Below, in pieces: positions 44,171 to 44,768 of a stretch of DNA of 44,768 nt; position 1 is the stretch's first letter; each line of letters starts with the position of its first letter. The stretch is from Sphingomonas sp. GM_Shp_1 (GTDB taxonomy: Bacteria; Pseudomonadota; Alphaproteobacteria; Sphingomonadales; Sphingomonadaceae), in contig NZ_JALNUR010000026.1 of the NCBI RefSeq assembly GCF_026540895.1, positions 1 through 44,768 on the forward strand, read 5' to 3'. Both the position numbers and the translations under genes were made by a program. Under the pieces are notes generated by a model that ran no database searches, was not told the origin of the DNA, and was given only the letters and a program-made list of their open reading frames with translations.

Positions 44171-44650
44171 ATGGGCTATCCGCAATATGCGCCCATCGGC
44201 AATCCGATCGCCTATGCCTCGGGCGGGCGCAAGAACTTCGCCGAGGCGCTCGAGATCGCCGCCATCGTCGAGCAGACCAACCGCGACTTCGTGCTGGTCC
44301 AGTTCGACCTGCCCATCGCCGACGGGCCGGTCGGCATCTCGCTCGCCACCCGCGGCAACATCCTTGTCGACTGGCACGCGGACGTGCAGCCCTACCTCGC
44401 CAGCGATGACGGGGTCATCGAACTGCTCAGCGACACGCATCGTTGGTCGGTCGGGCCGCGCGCCATCCTGACCGCGTCGCCGCTGCCGTCCCGCAGCCGC
44501 ATCAAACGCGGCATCGAACGCGCGCATCGGCGCTGGCGGGAAGCCGCGGATCAGATGCGCGGCATCGAATTGCACGGCTCCCTCTTCATCCCCGCCGGGG
44601 GCAGCTACTCCGACGCGATACCGACGGAGGTGGTGCGGGCGGCAGCGTGA
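44171..44650 (+). CDS. Unknown protein, possible continuation of the preceding frame
   Basis: This frame of 159 codons begins at ATG 44171 (MGYPQYAPIGNPIAYASGGR) and continues with KNFAEALEIAAIVEQTNRDF, VLVQFDLPIADGPVGISLAT and HADVQPYLASDDGVIELLSD to a TGA at 44648. Codon use looks real, but there is no good ribosome site. The frame is open upstream, so it may be the second half of the gene at 43696 after a frameshift. I recognise no domain. It lies next to the tail module and is probably phage-derived. Confidence 0.45.
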   Translation: MGYPQYAPIGNPIAYASGGRKNFAEALEIAAIVEQTNRDFVLVQFDLPIADGPVGISLATRGNILVDWHADVQPYLASDDGVIELLSDTHRWSVGPRAILTASPLPSRSRIKRGIERAHRRWREAADQMRGIELHGSLFIPAGGSYSDAIPTEVVRAAA

Positions 44651-44697
44651 GGCGTCGTCAGCCTCGTTGGCGCTTAAAGTGTGCGTACCGTCAACGC

Positions 44698-44711
44698 TGA
44701 CAGGACTGTCA
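44698..44711. repeat. Perfect short inverted repeat
   Basis: TGACAG-GA-CTGTCA is a perfect six-base dyad with a two-base centre, lying 48 bases after the last phage-like frame and seven bases before a longer hairpin. It could be an operator or part of an element end. No further context is available because the window ends. Confidence 0.5.
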
Positions 44712-44717
44712 CATCGT

Positions 44718-44755
44718 TGGTGGTCGATTGGACGACAGCGTTCAATCGACCACCA
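44718..44755. repeat. Thirteen-base perfect hairpin near the right edge
   Basis: TGGTGGTCGATTG and CAATCGACCACCA form a perfect 13-pair stem around a 12-base loop. Downstream only GCCCGTCCACTTT is visible, so a T-run for a terminator cannot be confirmed. It may end transcription of the phage-like genes, or mark the end of an element or an attachment site. Confidence 0.6.
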
Positions 44756-44768
44756 GCCCGTCCACTTT

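Noticed and set aside
1..44768. CRISPR arrays, tRNA or rRNA genes and insertion sequences
   Set aside because: I looked for regularly spaced repeats, tRNA-like arms and transposase motifs in the gaps and found none that I could support.

Overview
The window looks like chromosomal DNA from a sphingomonad (Sphingomonas or a close relative in the Alphaproteobacteria). The signs are high G+C, three large TonB-dependent receptors (TBDRs), an ECF sigma/FecR pair, several exported peptidases and Tat-exported proteins. The assignment rests on gene content and style, because no rRNA or tRNA gene is present.

Layout. (1) 1-1360: the 5' end of a 3-oxoacid CoA-transferase subunit A gene, divergent from a PobR-like AraC regulator. 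(2) 1611-16195: a nutrient-scavenging island. It holds a TBDR-M20 amidohydrolase pair and a second operon reading TBDR with STN domain, M20 amidohydrolase, TPR/2OG-Fe(II) oxygenase, M14 metallopeptidase. That operon is divergent from an ECF sigma/FecR pair and ends before a clear intrinsic terminator. Together they look like uptake and hydrolysis of peptides or N-acyl amino acids under cell-surface signalling. (3) 16391-25703: a nine-gene chemosensory operon on the minus strand, in the order STAS, cheY, cheA, cheW, mcp, cheW, cheR, cheB, then a soluble MCP-like protein with two D-x3-Q motifs and an acidic C-terminal tail. (4) 26156-28096: a Tat lipoprotein metallophosphoesterase. (5) 28579-32446: a GAF-Fis regulator without an AAA+ domain, divergent from an aldehyde dehydrogenase/alcohol dehydrogenase pair, with two dyads between them. 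(6) 32429-34379: an MFS exporter divergent from a TetR regulator. (7) 34699-38363: a TBDR translationally coupled to a Tat-exported PLP enzyme of aminotransferase class V. (8) 38786-44650: a mosaic of gene pieces. On the minus strand are a Mu-like terminase, a Mu-like portal, the 3' part of a zinc alcohol dehydrogenase, an in-frame fusion of two membrane proteins, and an AAA+ remnant. On the plus strand are a tail-tip protein end and two further phage-like frames. No transposase or integrase is visible. The last 70 bases hold two perfect inverted repeats.

The most novel-looking item is the last chemotaxis gene (16391-18145). It may be an MCP-derived protein that took on a CheZ-like role. The most unusual structural item is the joined-fragment region at the right end, which is either a decayed prophage scar or an assembly chimera. 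All functional statements come from reading motifs and gene order; no database search was run.
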